A DNA stretch of 64,000 nucleotides, from positions 203,501 to 267,500 of the forward strand of contig JASJOG010000157.1 in NCBI GenBank assembly GCA_030142905.1. Reading direction: 5' to 3'. Below are positions 33,993-44,680 of the stretch, piece after piece (positions within the stretch are counted from its first letter, which is position 1; the number at the start of each line of letters is the position of its first letter). The position numbers were made by a program, and so were the translations under genes. The notes beneath the pieces were generated by a model. It ran no database searches. It was not told the DNA's origin and saw only the letters and a program-made list of their open reading frames with translations. This stretch comes from Heliopora coerulea (lineage: Eukaryota > Cnidaria > Anthozoa > Scleralcyonacea > Helioporidae).

Positions 33993-36900
33993 TTGAGTCA
34001 AAAAAAAAACGAGTATATGAGACTGCAGTATTTCGACTTTATTACAAAGTCATCATTCATAATAATGCGAACGGCAATTGTGGTCCATGAACTCAAGTGT
34101 TTTAACGTTGACACAGCAGCCCTTAGTGAAACCAGAAGAGTAGCAGATGGACAACAACGCGAACACTTGGGTGGTTGCACCATCTACTGGAAGGGGCTGG
34201 CAGAAGAAGAATGCCACATTCATGGGGTTGGCTTCGCAATAAAGAATGAGTTAATTGGTAGGATGAGTGAGACACCTATCGGTATCAGCGAACGTTTGAT
34301 GATGCTCTGCTGAAAGATATAAGATAATAGCTATGCTACCATCGTAAGCACGTATGGCCCAACTCTGATGGCAGAAGATGAAGTCAAAGAACATTTCTAC
34401 AGTCAGCTCGACTATGTTCTTAGGACTACTTCAGCAACTGATAAGCTCGTCCTTCTTGGGGATTTCAATGCGGGGGTTGGAAGGGAACCTACACTTTGGA
34501 ATGGAGTAATCGGTAAAGAAGATGTAGGGAGGTGTAACACAAACGGCACACTCCTCCTCACCATGTTTAGTGAACACTTCTTGGTTACCACCAACACCCT
34601 GTTTCGTCAACGAAACAAGCATAAGATATCATGGAAGCACTCAAGATCAGGGGCACTGGCATATTATGGACTATGTCATTGTCCGCACTAGTGGCCGCAA
34701 GGAGTTAAACTCAACCAAAGTTATGGTAAGTACGGACTACTGCTGGACGAATCATTGTATCATTTGCTGAAAGATCATCATAGAACTCGCTCGACCACAT
34801 CCTCGCCAGCAGAAGAAAAGTCAGCGCAAAATCAACGTCGCTGCACTGAAGGATTCTGAAGTTCTCCTGGATTTCCGGTAGCACATGGATGTAAACCTCT
34901 TAAACTGCCATGAAGAATAGGATGATGTTTATGGAGCTTGGAGTGCACTGAAATCTGTCATCATTCGTACGTGTGAACAAACCGTCGGATTTACCAAGCG
35001 CAAGCATCAGGACTGGTTTGATGATAACGACCTGGACATACAGAATCTTATTGACATCAAACACCGAGCTTTTTGTTCCTAGTAGAATGACCACAGTTTT
35101 CAGTAGAAGAAAGCAGCATACCACCAGTTTTGGTCAGAAGTGCAAAGAAGGCTGAGGATTACGAAGAATGAATGGTGGATAAACAAAGTGGCAGAACTTC
35201 AAGAACTAGCGAACACCAAAGATATGCGAAATTTCTTCAGCTCTGTGAAGACTGTCTATGGACCTGTTTCCCAAGGATGTGTCCCTCTCCGCTCCAAGAA
35301 TGCAAGCATTCTCATTAAGGAACAAGAAGCCATTAACGCCAGATGGAAAGAGCATCTTGAAGACCTCCTCAACAGGGATTGTGTCGTTGATCAGTCTTTC
35401 CTGTGCTCCCTTCCTCAGCGTCCTGTCAAGGATGACCTTGGAACCACACCAGAGCTGCATGAAGTACACAAAGCCATCAAGCAGCTGAAAAACAACAAAG
35501 CTCCCGGATGGGATGAAATCCCTGCAGACATTCTGAAACTAGGAGGAGATGAACTTGCGAAACTGCTTCATCTGTTGATTTCCTTGATCTGGAACACAGA
35601 GCAGATTCCAGAGGACTTAAGAGATGCTATCATTGTAGCCCTCTTCAAGAAAGACGACAGGTCAGAATGTGGAAACTATCGCGGTTTATCCCTTCTAACC
35701 TCTGCAGGAAAGGTATTAGGAAGAATCCTTCCGAATCGTCTGCTGCCACATGCTGAAGAAGAATTACCAGAATCCCAGTGCGGCTTTAGATCTGGTCGAG
35801 GAACAATCGACATGGTTCTCTCCGGCCGCCTACTGCAAGAGAAGTGTAGCGAATAACACCAACCCCTCTACATAATTTGCTTAGATCTTACGAAAGCTTT
35901 TGATTCAGTCAATAGGGTAGCCCTCTAGAATTTACTTCTCAAGTTTGGTTGTCCACAGAAAGTTTGTCAACATTCATCGGCTGCTACATGACGACATGAA
36001 GGCAGTTGTCCTCAATAATGGGTCAATGACAGAACCCTTTCTTGTCACCACTAGAGTGAAGCAAGGCTGCGTCATTGTCCCAACACTCTTTTCCATCTAC
36101 ATTGCTGCTGTTCTCCATCTGGCTCCAAGCGAACCACCACAAGTGATCCCCCTCAGATATCGCACCGACTGCAACGTATTCAACCTCGCACGTTTGAAGG
36201 CAAAAACTAAGATCAAGTCAATCGTTGCCAGGGAGCTCCAGTATGCAGACGACGCAGAAGCTGGCGCTCTTACAGAAGTAAGGCTGCAGACCACAGTCGA
36301 CGTGTTTACCGAGGCATATGGAAGACTGGGTCTTCAAGTCAACACCAGGAAGTCGAAAGTACTCTACCAGCCTGCCCCGACTCCTCAGCAACAGCAAGAT
36401 CCACCTCCTGCAATCAAGATCCATGGCAAAACGCTCGAGAACGTGCAGCACTTCACCTATCTCGACTGTGAGTTGAACAAGAAGGCGACCATCGATGACG
36501 ATGTTCCTCGCCGTTTGGGATGTGCTCGCATGTCTTTTGGAAGGCTTCAAGAGCTCGTTTTCGAAGAGCGAGATCTAACACAGAATACGAAGCTGACGGT
36601 CTACAAAGCTGCCATCATACCTACTATGCTGTATGGAGCTGAAGTGTGGACGACTTATCGACACCATCTTAAGGTTCTGGAGAAGTATCATCAGCGGTGT
36701 CTGCGAAGAATTCTTAAGATCTCCTAGGAGGCTCGTCAGACTAACACTCTTGTTCTCGAGGAAGCAAACATAACCAGCATCGAAGCCCTCATCATACGCT
36801 GTCTGCTGCGACGTGCTGGGCATGTTGCTCGTATGAATGACTCTCGTCTCCCAAAGCAGATTTTTTATTCAGAATTGGAGCAGGGTAAAAGCTCTCACGG

Positions 36901-37240
36901 GGGCCAGCTGAAACGCTTTAAGGACCTTCTCAAGGCCAACCTCAAGAAGTGTGATAGAGACCCGAACACCTGGGAAGAACTCGCCCAAGATCGCTCCCCA
37001 GTGGAGACAGAGGTGTCACACGGGCTTTGAAACCTTTGAGCTCAACCGTAGAAGGGACCAAGAAGAAGAACGTCACCTCAGGTGTCCCGCCTGCAGTAGT
37101 CTTTTTCTGTGATTCCCTCTCAAGATCTTGTGCGTCCAGGATTGGCATGATTAGCCACGAAAGGACACACAACAGGAAAAGAAAAAGATAAAGATGGAGT
37201 CTTGATGGGGCTATCATACTCGTTTACGAAGGATAGCCAA
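33993..37240 (+). pseudogene. Decayed LINE: APE-type endonuclease plus reverse transcriptase (RTE/BovB-like)
   Basis: Frames broken at least four times but in correct order. Endonuclease (34040-34790): LSETRR (catalytic Glu), GVGFAI, LLGDFNAGVGRE (catalytic Asp/Asn), TNTLFRQRNKHK, and CWTNHCI where family members have TDH. Then a linker and the RT (35450-36730): NNKAPGWDEIPADILK, NYRGLSLLTSAGKV, ESQCGFRSGRGT, CLDLTKAFDSV after a stop at about 35855, TRVKQGCVIVPTLFSIY, and QYADDAEA with the catalytic YADD at 36242-36253. C-terminal LYGAEVWT, YHQRCLRRIL, stop, RRAGHVARM. At about 37080-37175 a decayed C2H2-type finger follows. The endonuclease resembles proteins often annotated as craniofacial development protein 2-like. 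Inactive copy. Confidence 0.85.
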
Positions 37241-38015
37241 CGAACAAACTTCAGTATCTAAAATATAATGCTCTAAAACAATGGACGTTTTAAAATTTTA
37301 ATTAGATTCGCCACCAACTAAATTGACGAAAAGTCGATGCAAGTTTGTGCCTGATAATTTGCTTCAGTCAGCAGATCTGACTTATAAGCGGCAGTGTGGA
37401 GAAAGAAAAATGAGTCTTCGGAAATTTCTTAGCAGAAGCAAAGAATTAGTTTATTAAAATTGCTAAAAACAGCGCCGTCGAGTGGCCACGAATGCATATT
37501 TGTACATTGAATTCACATTCTTGACGTGAAGAGTTTGTTATGACAAGTAAGTGTTATTGAATATTGAATAATTAAGTGTTAAATTAGTAGTTCTTATCAG
37601 AAGTGAAATGCTGTCCCCGTAGTGACCTAGTTAACGGATAATTTCTTACAATAGTAAACAAAATTAGTGAACAGGTAAACCTAGTTTTACCTGGCAATGA
37701 ATTAAAAAAGAAATTTTGGCATTAAATTGTTTTAGCTGGACAAAACTTCAAATTTTCTGTTAAAGCTGAGCTATGTGTCATTGAGAGTTCTTCATGAGTA
37801 GTTATCAGCAAAATGAAAACTGTAGACATTTTTTAGTAAATGCAAAACTATTTGGGATTGGAGGACGGGTTTGACAGCAACATATTTCTAAATACACTTT
37901 TACAAAAGTCGTCAAAAATATAAAGTTTAGGAACAAGCACAAAAAGAAGAACCGGCAAAAGTGGTCACCCTTAATAAGAAGATAAATGGATAATTTTGTA
38001 CAGGATTTTTTCAAA
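37241..38015. other. Non-coding spacer, left flank of the LTR element
   Basis: AT-rich, no feature recognised. If the LTR insertion is removed this joins the 3' part of the RPA-like ORF. Confidence 0.45.
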
Positions 38016-38019
38016 TGTA

Positions 38020-38486
38020 TTACGTGACAGTCGTCACGCGCCAAGAACAATCTAGAATGTTTGAACTTCTCTTAGTTATTTATTAGTCATACTGCTTATT
38101 CATGCTGACATTGTAATTCTGCTGACTCACGATCATGTAAGAACTTTTTAGGTTACTTGATTCATGAACACTGTTGTGATTGTTACTCAATATAGTATAT
38201 TAGGTTATTTTAGGAATTATGTAAATTGCGTCATAGTTTACGGACAGACTATATAAGCGCGACTCGCTTCGACCCTCGGCGTGTGTTGTTGTGTGTTGCT
38301 TTGTGTGCTCAAGATCGTTACTTTTATTCAAGTCTCGTTGGTGTAATATAGGAAGTTAAGAGTTGTTGTTGAAACGCTTTACTGGTGGAACTTACATCTT
38401 TTGTCACCGCTGGGTTGTCAGAGTCACAAGCTTAAAAGTGTCAAGAAAACAGATAAGCTTTGAACATTTTTAGTTGTTATTTTAAG
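38020..38486 (+). repeat. Left LTR body, reversed relative to the element
   Basis: Matches the reverse complement of 41199-41717 except for its last ~58 bases. Contains a TATA box (TATATAAGCGCG, about 38250) on the plus strand, opposite to the gag strand. Confidence 0.85.
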
Positions 38487-38544
38487 TGTTACTGATGTGT
38501 AATAAGAAACAAAAAGATTTATTTACAAACGAGAAAAGAAATTG
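38487..38544 (-). repeat. LTR 3' tip in element orientation
   Basis: TGTTACTGATGTGTAATAAG...GATTTATTTACAAACGAG matches 41199-41256 directly, so the terminal ~58 bp of the LTR, which holds the AATAAA on the minus strand, lies in normal orientation between the pol remnant and the reversed LTR body. Confidence 0.8.
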
Positions 38545-38559
38545 TCTCCACACGGTTAG

Positions 38560-39252
38560 CTTGCTCGTGTCAGACGGACTAGAATGTTCAGATACGTCAT
38601 TTTCTTCTCCAAGGATGCAGACTAACTGCATTTACAAGATGTGTCTTCACCTGACTATTTCTTTCAAAGTAGGGCTTTAACATATTTATATGACACAACT
38701 GCTTATCTTTAAGCCTATCTGGGGTGATTACTACGTAATTTTTTTCACTCTTTCTCTCCTTAACTACATAAGGCCCAAAGTACCTAGCCTGAAGAGGTTC
38801 TCCAGGAATGGGAAGCAAGACTAAAACCTTATCATCAGGCTCAAATTTCCGACTAACGGTCTTTTAATCGTGTCTAGTTTTCATCGATTTTTGGGTTTTC
38901 TTAAAGGTTATCCCTAGCTAACTCACGCTTTTGTAAACCTGGTGTGAAAATCTGAAACGTATTGCAAAAGGTTCAAAGAGTTGTCCTCACTACACAGAAT
39001 CTTTTCTTTCAGGAGTTTGAGTGGTCCATAATTCCGCATTAACACGCCCTTTTTAATAAAATAACAATTCTGATTACTAGAAATATCATTGTCGTCTACA
39101 GCTTTTTGAAACAGGGGTGAGATTTCGGGATCTCTTTTTAGCTCTACAATAAGAGATGATTTTGAAACGGGTTGGCCCTGATTTGAAAAACTTTCTTTAG
39201 ATAAATGTTCTTTAGGAGAATTAGATTCATAAGTGTCATTGATCATTTTCAA
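38560..39252 (-). pseudogene. Pol remnants: integrase edges only
   Basis: The 39252-38923 piece carries LKRDPEISPLFQKAV and NQNCYFIKKGVLMRNYGP, the segment preceding the integrase zinc finger. The 38818-38597 piece carries LPIPGEPLQARYFGPYVV and LCHINMLKPYF, the integrase C-terminal strand region. The HHCC finger and DDE core between them are missing, as are RT and RNase H upstream. The reading frame also changes. This explains why the element cannot mobilise itself. Confidence 0.75.
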
Positions 39253-39309
39253 AAACTTTTCCTAGAAAAGTGTTAGACAAATCAACGTCTGCATCGACGT
39301 CTTCTTTAA

Positions 39310-41175
39310 TAGTTTGTTTCTTACTCATAGCTCGCGTAACAGCACAAGGATACAAACCAGAAATCCCCTGCTCAATAGGATCAGGAGTTTGAACACAAAA
39401 GGTCTACTTGTTAGAAGAGGGCCACCTGCCACCTTGTCCCCAGCAAGGTCATTTCTTAAAAGAAGGTGAATTCCTTCAAAAGGTAACGAAGGCTTAATTC
39501 CTAAAACTACAGGTTCAGAAACCAAATTCGAAGACAAGTAAACATTATGGAGCGGAACAGATGAATATCTTGAAGAATCTACTCCTTTAATAAGAACGTT
39601 TGTACCAGAATAAGACTCATCAGGAAACGGCAAAGTCTCTGCCAACAAAAGAGACTGCGAACATCCAGTATCTCTCAATATTTTAACAGGAGTAGGATTA
39701 TTTAAATCACTTTTAAGTGAAACAAAACCATAATGAACAAATAGTTCAAGAATCTCCATAATGGGATCAGAAGGGGATTCAACACAAACCTTAGAACTAT
39801 CACTCATAGATCTAACGTCAGAAAACGTGTCAGGCACGTTATTAACAAACTTGGATCTCACAAAGCTAATAGGCTTTGATTTATTTTGGCCGCTCTCTTT
39901 CCTTTTAATTTTCCAACAATCACTTAACAATTGACTTGGTTTTTTATAATAACTACAAACGACGGGGTTAAACGGTTTTACTGGTGTGTTCTGTTGTGTA
40001 TTCGATGGTGTTTGTTGTTGTACTGTCTTGGATGTTGGTGTCTTTGTGTGGCTATTATTGAAGGTTGATTTAAAAAATGATGGGTTTGTTGGTTTATAAA
40101 AAGATTCCTTAAGTGGGTTTCTAGATAGACCACTAAAACGTTTATTGCCCGGCGAAAACGATGAATTTCGTTGTTTTGAAGTAAAAGACTGGTTTGGCTT
40201 ATGTTCGAAACAAACTTTGTGTGTGAGAGAATAATCATCAGCTAGACGAGCCGCGGCATCCAAAGTTTCCCCCTTTTGTTCGTTGATAAATGACCGTATA
40301 TCACTATGAATACATCACTTAAACTCTTCGATCAAAATAAGTTGTCGTAGTTTTTCATGGTTATTGCCAATTATTTCTAAAGCGCACCAACGATCAAATA
40401 GCTGTTCTTTCGTTCGAGAAAATTCGACATACGTCCGATTACTTCCTCTTTAGCATGTCCGAAATTTTTGGCCGTACGCTACCGGGGCCAACTTATATCC
40501 CCGAAGAATCAACTTTTTGACGGAATCATAATTCGAAGCCTGTTCTACGGACAACTGGGTGTAAATCTCACGAGCTTTACCGATTAAAACACTTTGTAAT
40601 AACAATGGCCAATGCTCTTTTGGCCACTTAAGATTTTCCGCGACCTTTTCGAAATGTAAGAAATATTTACCAACATCGTGTTCATGGAAAGGAGGAGCCA
40701 ATCTAGTGAGCTTAGTAACATCAAAACTGGCATTTAGATTGGATTCCGGATGACCAGATCTCGATTGTTCTAATCCTAATTTCTTTAATTGTAACTCATA
40801 TCCTAGTCTTTGTTTTTCTAATCTCTCTTTCATCTCTCGCTCACGATCTCTTTCTTCTCGTTCCCTTTCCTTTTCTCTTTCTCTAAACTCTAACTCCAAC
40901 TGAAATTTCATAATTTCCGTGTCCGTCATTGCATTATTTTTCACATCAGATTCCTTAAATACCTTAGTACTAAATGGCTTATGACATTTTGAATTTCATC
41001 TTTCCGCATATGACTCTTAACTTCCAATTCTAAATGTTTACCTAAAAAGATGAGGTCATCCTTCCTTAATTTATAAAATACTTCCCGGTCTGGTTCCAGT
41101 AGAAACTCCTCTGGCTTAAACTGAGACATCTTACTACCGAGCTTAACTAAATACAACAAAAGCAAGGTTTCCCGC
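39310..41175 (-). pseudogene. Gag (SCAN-like) and aspartic protease region
   Basis: Starts near MSQFKPEEFL (about 41129), frameshifts near 40950, then has a long charged coiled coil of Arg/Glu repeats (40900-40800), a retroviral-type capsid segment (FDVTKLTRLAPPFHEHDVGKYF) and a SCAN-like stretch (VKKLILRGYKL...; RTYVEFSRTKEQLFDRWCAL read in another frame near 40400) with a stop near 40320. A nucleocapsid knuckle has decayed to CSYYKKPSQLLSDCW (second Cys and His lost). The protease active-site motif is DTGCSQSLLL (about 39660). Cytoplasmic particle and polyprotein-processing functions in an intact relative; here broken by at least two frame changes. Confidence 0.75.
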
Positions 41176-41198
41176 CTGAGCCCCCAATTGTTACTGAC

Positions 41199-41717
41199 GT
41201 ATAACAAGAAATGAAAAGATTTATTTACAAACGAGAAAAGAAACTGAAGAGCTAAGATAACAACTAAAAATGTTCAAAGCTTATCTGTTTTCTTGACACT
41301 TTTAAGCTTGCGACTCTGACTACCCAGCGGTGACAAAAGATGAAAGTTCCACCAGTAAAGCGTTTCAACAACAACTCTTATCTTCCTATATTGCACCAAC
41401 GAGACTTGAATAAAAGTAACGATCTTGAGCACACAAAGCAACACACAACAACACACGCCGAGGGTCGAAGCGAGTCGCGCTTATATAGTCTGTCCGTAAA
41501 CTATGACGCAACTTACATAATTTCTAAAATAACCTAATACACTATGTTTAGTAATAAAAATAACAGTGTTCATGACTCAAGTAACCTAAAAAATTCTGAC
41601 ATGATCGTGAGTCAGCAGAATTACAATGTCAGCATGAATAAGCAGTATGACTAAGAAATAACTAAGAGAAGTTCAAATATTCTAGATTGCTCTTGGCGCG
41701 TGACGACTGTCACGTAA
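41199..41717 (-). repeat. 5' LTR of the gypsy-type element (519 bp)
   Basis: In minus orientation it starts TTACGTGACAGTCGTCACG, has TATATAAGCGCG (about 41485), AATAAA (about 41231) and ends CAGTAACA. It is followed inward by ATTGGGGGCTCAGGC, which sits where a tRNA primer-binding site belongs. Confidence 0.85.
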
Positions 41718-42830
41718 TGTAAGTTTCTTTTCTTGTTTGTAAATAAATTTTTTTGTATCATACGAGAGTTTTACTTCATTCAGTTCTAGGATGCTTTCCA
41801 TAAGTTTCCCTTCTGATGATGTATCTGTTAAGTTGAATGTTGTAAATATCTTGTTTACAACATCGTTGTACAAGGTGAGGGAAATTTTCTGTTTTGGAGG
41901 TGTAGAGCTTTGCATATAGATGTGGAGGAACCATTGGACATTGCAGTTCGACGTCTTTTGTGACATTTTGATGGACTGGCAAACTGCTAATTTACCTTTA
42001 ATGTTAACCTTTTTGGAACATGAACAACAGGATATGTAGCGGTTTATGTTGGAGATTCCGAGTATGGTTTCTGTGATTTCTTTTGTTATGGACACATCGT
42101 CAACGGTAAGTAGCTCTTCTGTAAATGGATTTGCAAGTGTGATACAGCAGTCGTCTTGGTGTTTGGGTGTATTCAGGTATCTGTGGTTTTGCATCTGTTT
42201 CAACATCAGTTTGTTGAAAAAGTAAGTTGAACCTTGATCAATTGTGTTGGTATGATTTCCCAAAAAAATTACCTTGATGTATCCTGTGGGGTTAACAATA
42301 TATCCCTCCTGCTTTCTAACAGAAGTTCCTTGTAACATACTTGTTTTGGTAGCTGACAGATGTACCAAATACCCTTTAATTGCAAAAAATTGCACTGGTG
42401 CAACTTGTAATAATGTAGAAATGGAAAATGAGTTGTCCAGGCTTTTGTACTGGAAATCTGTTGTGGTGGGCATTATTGAAGTAGATGAACGATCTTCAAG
42501 CTCGATACTCAGAAAATGATATCTGAGCCCCAGACGGGCTCACTTTGATGTTTCCTAAACATCAAAGTGGGCATTATTGTTGTGAACTTATTTATGACAA
42601 CATCATCTCTTCCATATTTCTCACGTAATGAGAATTTTTTGATCTTGACTGGTGATCTTTGGGTCGCCATAGCATCTGTCTCCTTTTATGTAAGTGCAAA
42701 GCAGACACCCTTGATGACATCGGATTTCGTCTGGAGGTTGCAGTTAAAGTAGGATGTACCTGCAACCTTTTCGACGGGCAAGATGGAATGGATGTAGCAT
42801 TCTATTTCATCTGATTCTGTGGAAAATATT
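41718..42830 (-). pseudogene. RPA1-like OB-fold/zinc-ribbon ORF, interrupted
   Basis: From about 42825 reading left: IECYIHSILPVEKVAG...YFNCNLQTKSDVIKGVCF, then a stop, then KKFSLREKYGRDDVVIN, then an 88-bp SINE insertion, then a 260-codon open stretch with OB-like strands (GYIKVIFLGNHTNTIDQGSTY) and a zinc ribbon CCSCSKKV...GKLAVCQSIKMSQ, followed by WFLHIY...ISLTLYNDVVNKIF, the C-terminal order of replication protein A large-subunit-like proteins. These bind single-stranded DNA; in cnidarian genomes such ORFs are often multicopy and may belong to a mobile element. The 3' end is cut by the LTR element at 41717. Function is lost here. Confidence 0.55.
42479..42566 (-). mobile_element. 5'-truncated SINE with 13-bp TSD
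   Basis: GTGGGCATTATTG flanks it at 42466-42478 and 42567-42579. The insert, read on minus, ends ..GAGCTTGAAGATCGTTCATCT like the SINE tail at 32905 and begins inside the B-box region (CCCGTCTGGGG). At its truncated end a perfect 11-bp hairpin CTTTGATGTTT/AAACATCAAAG appears, not found in the other copies. Confidence 0.8.
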
Positions 42831-43107
42831 GAAGGGAAACAGAAGTCTCGTTTAAAATAACGGCATGCAGTAGAATTACTGGTAAAAGTTGTCAGAAGTA
42901 TTTTGTCTGAATTTTTATAGAAAAGAAAATTAATTTTGTTATGCTAAAATTATTTTGTTTATCTGGTTTGGCATAGGATGTATTTTGAGATGTTTCAGGT
43001 GAGGTGGAATTAAGGTTGGAATCGTCTGATTCTGAGTAAAGATTTAGCAGAAAGAGAAGTGAAATTTAAGTAGCTGAGAAAGAGTTAGTATTGATACTCA
43101 TCATTGG
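42831..43107. other. Probable upstream part of the RPA-like ORF region
   Basis: No clear frame. Under 300 bases; listed for continuity. Confidence 0.3.
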
Positions 43108-43251
43108 TGTGTATATATATATATATATATTATACATTTAATGGAAATTTAATAAAAATATAATTTTATTAAATTTCCATTAAACGTATAATACGTAGCT
43201 CTACGACTTGGTTTGTGTTGAGCACTGTCGATATCTAGTGGACATATCCAA

Positions 43252-43295
<44 letters not shown>

Positions 43296-43300
43296 TAGAA
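43108..43300. repeat. (TA)n tracts around a perfect palindrome
   Basis: (TA)n at 43112-43130 and 43255-43284. Between them, TAATGGAAATTTAATAAAA and its reverse complement form a near-perfect palindrome (43138-43184). The lead-in GATACTCATCATTGGTGT (43093) also occurs at 33772, marking the same terminal repeat family. Confidence 0.75.
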
Positions 43301-43422
43301 AATATCCCGGTGTTTTCAAGAAAGTTGGCACAACGCCTGAAGATGTGATAAGTAAAATAATAAACCACGATGGGTAGGTGGCAATTGATCACTGCTGCTG
43401 GGGGGCCAACGTACTATGACTA

Positions 43423-43777
43423 CAGTAGTACCTTGACGTACGAGTGCATTAACTTATGAGTTTTTTGAGGTACGAGCCGTCACTCGGTCAATTTTTTGTT
43501 TTGAATTGTGAGCCAAATTCCGAGGTACGAGCCAGCAAGCCAGCTTCAGAGACGTAGAAGTGTAGCATTAAGTGTGTAGCAAGTAAGTTAAGTTAAGCAA
43601 TTTAAATGATAGTGTTTATGACGAACGAATGCGACCGAAAAAGAACGAAACGAAAAGAACTCCTATTGTACTCCTCCACCCTCCACCCTCCTCCTTCAAA
43701 TTGCTTTAACATAAGAGCAAATTGAGCTATGAGCTCAGTCACAGAACGAATTAAACTCGTATGTCAAGGTACTACTT
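43423..43777. mobile_element. Tigger-type MITE (355 bp) with TA target site
   Basis: The left end TA-CAGTAGTACCTTGACGTACGAG and the right end (inward) TA-AAGTAGTACCTTGACATACGAG form ~23-bp TIRs with TA on both sides. Subterminal GAGGTACGAGCC repeats follow. No transposase; likely mobilised by a Tigger/pogo enzyme. Confidence 0.85.
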
Positions 43778-43929
43778 TATTTTGTCTTTAAACCCCCGAA
43801 ATAGTCACCTTGGTAGACAACTGATGAGCTCTTTGTGGCTTGTTTTTAACTGATAACTTAACATGATTGTTTGGATAAATGATTGATGTGAACTCGTATA
43901 CAACCATTAAATGTTTTCTATTCATATAT

Positions 43930-44290
43930 ATATATATATTTATTATATGGCTGAGCTCGCTTGCCGGTCAATACGCAAAATGACGCACGCTGATTGGCTG
44001 CCTAGCTGGGCAATAAGTTTTTCGTACAGACCGACTAGTTTTGGCGAGAAAATTTCCCAGTTGATTTGAAGAAAAACAAACCAGATTCAGGTACCTTTTA
44101 CAGAAGATTTATAAAAACAAATTACAGAAAAAGAAGTTGAACGTACTCAACGATAATTTTAAGCAGAAAACTAGAGGAATAGATGCCAAAAACCACGAAA
44201 CAAGCAAGTAAACCTAAGCCGCTAACTAACGAACACAAAGTTTTGTTAAAAGCGATGAAAAAAGGAGCCAAATGCCATATAATAAATTCC
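43930..44290. other. Repetitive spacer, possible piggyBac-related debris
   Basis: Contains TTATATGGCTGAGC (43945) and GTACAGACCGACTAG (44023). An open stretch MPKTTKQASKPKPLTNEHK at 44183 has no family match. Confidence 0.3.
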
Positions 44291-44434
44291 TTATTAACCT
44301 CGTTTGTTTGGTCTGTAAGGGAAAGTATTTGCCCTCGGTTTTTTCCGAACAGACTCCGCTCTTTCGTCGATCGGTCTGTACGAAAACCTCAGGCAAATAC
44401 TTTCCCGTACAGACCGAACAAACGAGGTTAATAA
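44291..44434. mobile_element. Short TTAA-flanked MITE (piggyBac-like)
   Basis: Ends TTATTAACCTCGTTTGTT and its complement AACAAACGAGGTTAATAA with ~43-bp arms (GGTCTGTA.GGGAAAGTATTTGCC). The outer TTAA is the hallmark target of piggyBac transposases. A related end, GGACGAGGTTAATTA, is at about 33852. Confidence 0.65.
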
Positions 44435-44489
44435 GTAATCAATATATGTGTAAGATATATATACACATATATATATATATATATATATA

Positions 44490-44680
44490 CAAATGTTAAC
44501 TAAAAATGTCCTTTACGCTACTTAAAGTTTCACGCTGCTAAGCGATCACCAGGCAACTGAGAATGAATCAATTACAACCATCCGTTTTATGCTGTCCCAG
44601 ATTTAATTATTTCCGTTTACGTCGTGCATTCCATAAGTAGAGCGTGTTGGCATGTCGGCATCTGGAAACGATCTCCGATC
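44490..44680 (-). mobile_element. 3' end of the Penelope-like element (split off by the hAT insertion)
   Basis: Read on minus, right after the hAT insertion site, the frame continues EIVSRCRHANTLYLWNARRKRK and stops at 44608: the natural C-terminal tail of the GIY-YIG ORF that breaks off at NKRSE at 48014. Downstream non-coding DNA carries the family 3 hammerhead-like motif (44560-44516: CTGGTGA-T-CGCT/AGCG-T-GAAACTTT) and ends in (TA)n. This physically ties that motif to a Penelope-like element. Confidence 0.8.

Larger units (their letters stand above)
38016..41721 (-). mobile_element. Gypsy-type LTR element, pol-deleted, LTRs in inverted orientation
   Basis: Insertion 38020-41717 flanked by TGTA at 38016-38019 and 41718-41721 (4 bp, within the range of Ty3/gypsy integrases). 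Internal genes read on the minus strand: gag with SCAN-like segment, aspartic protease, then only pieces of integrase; RT, RNase H and the integrase catalytic core are absent. The right LTR is in the orientation of the genes; the left LTR is mostly reversed, so both outer ends are U3 ends beginning TTACGTGACAGTCGTCACG. Non-autonomous. Confidence 0.75.

Noticed and set aside
37805..38050. 81-codon minus-strand ORF at the left LTR boundary
   Set aside because: Crosses the insertion boundary at 38020 and has no domain.
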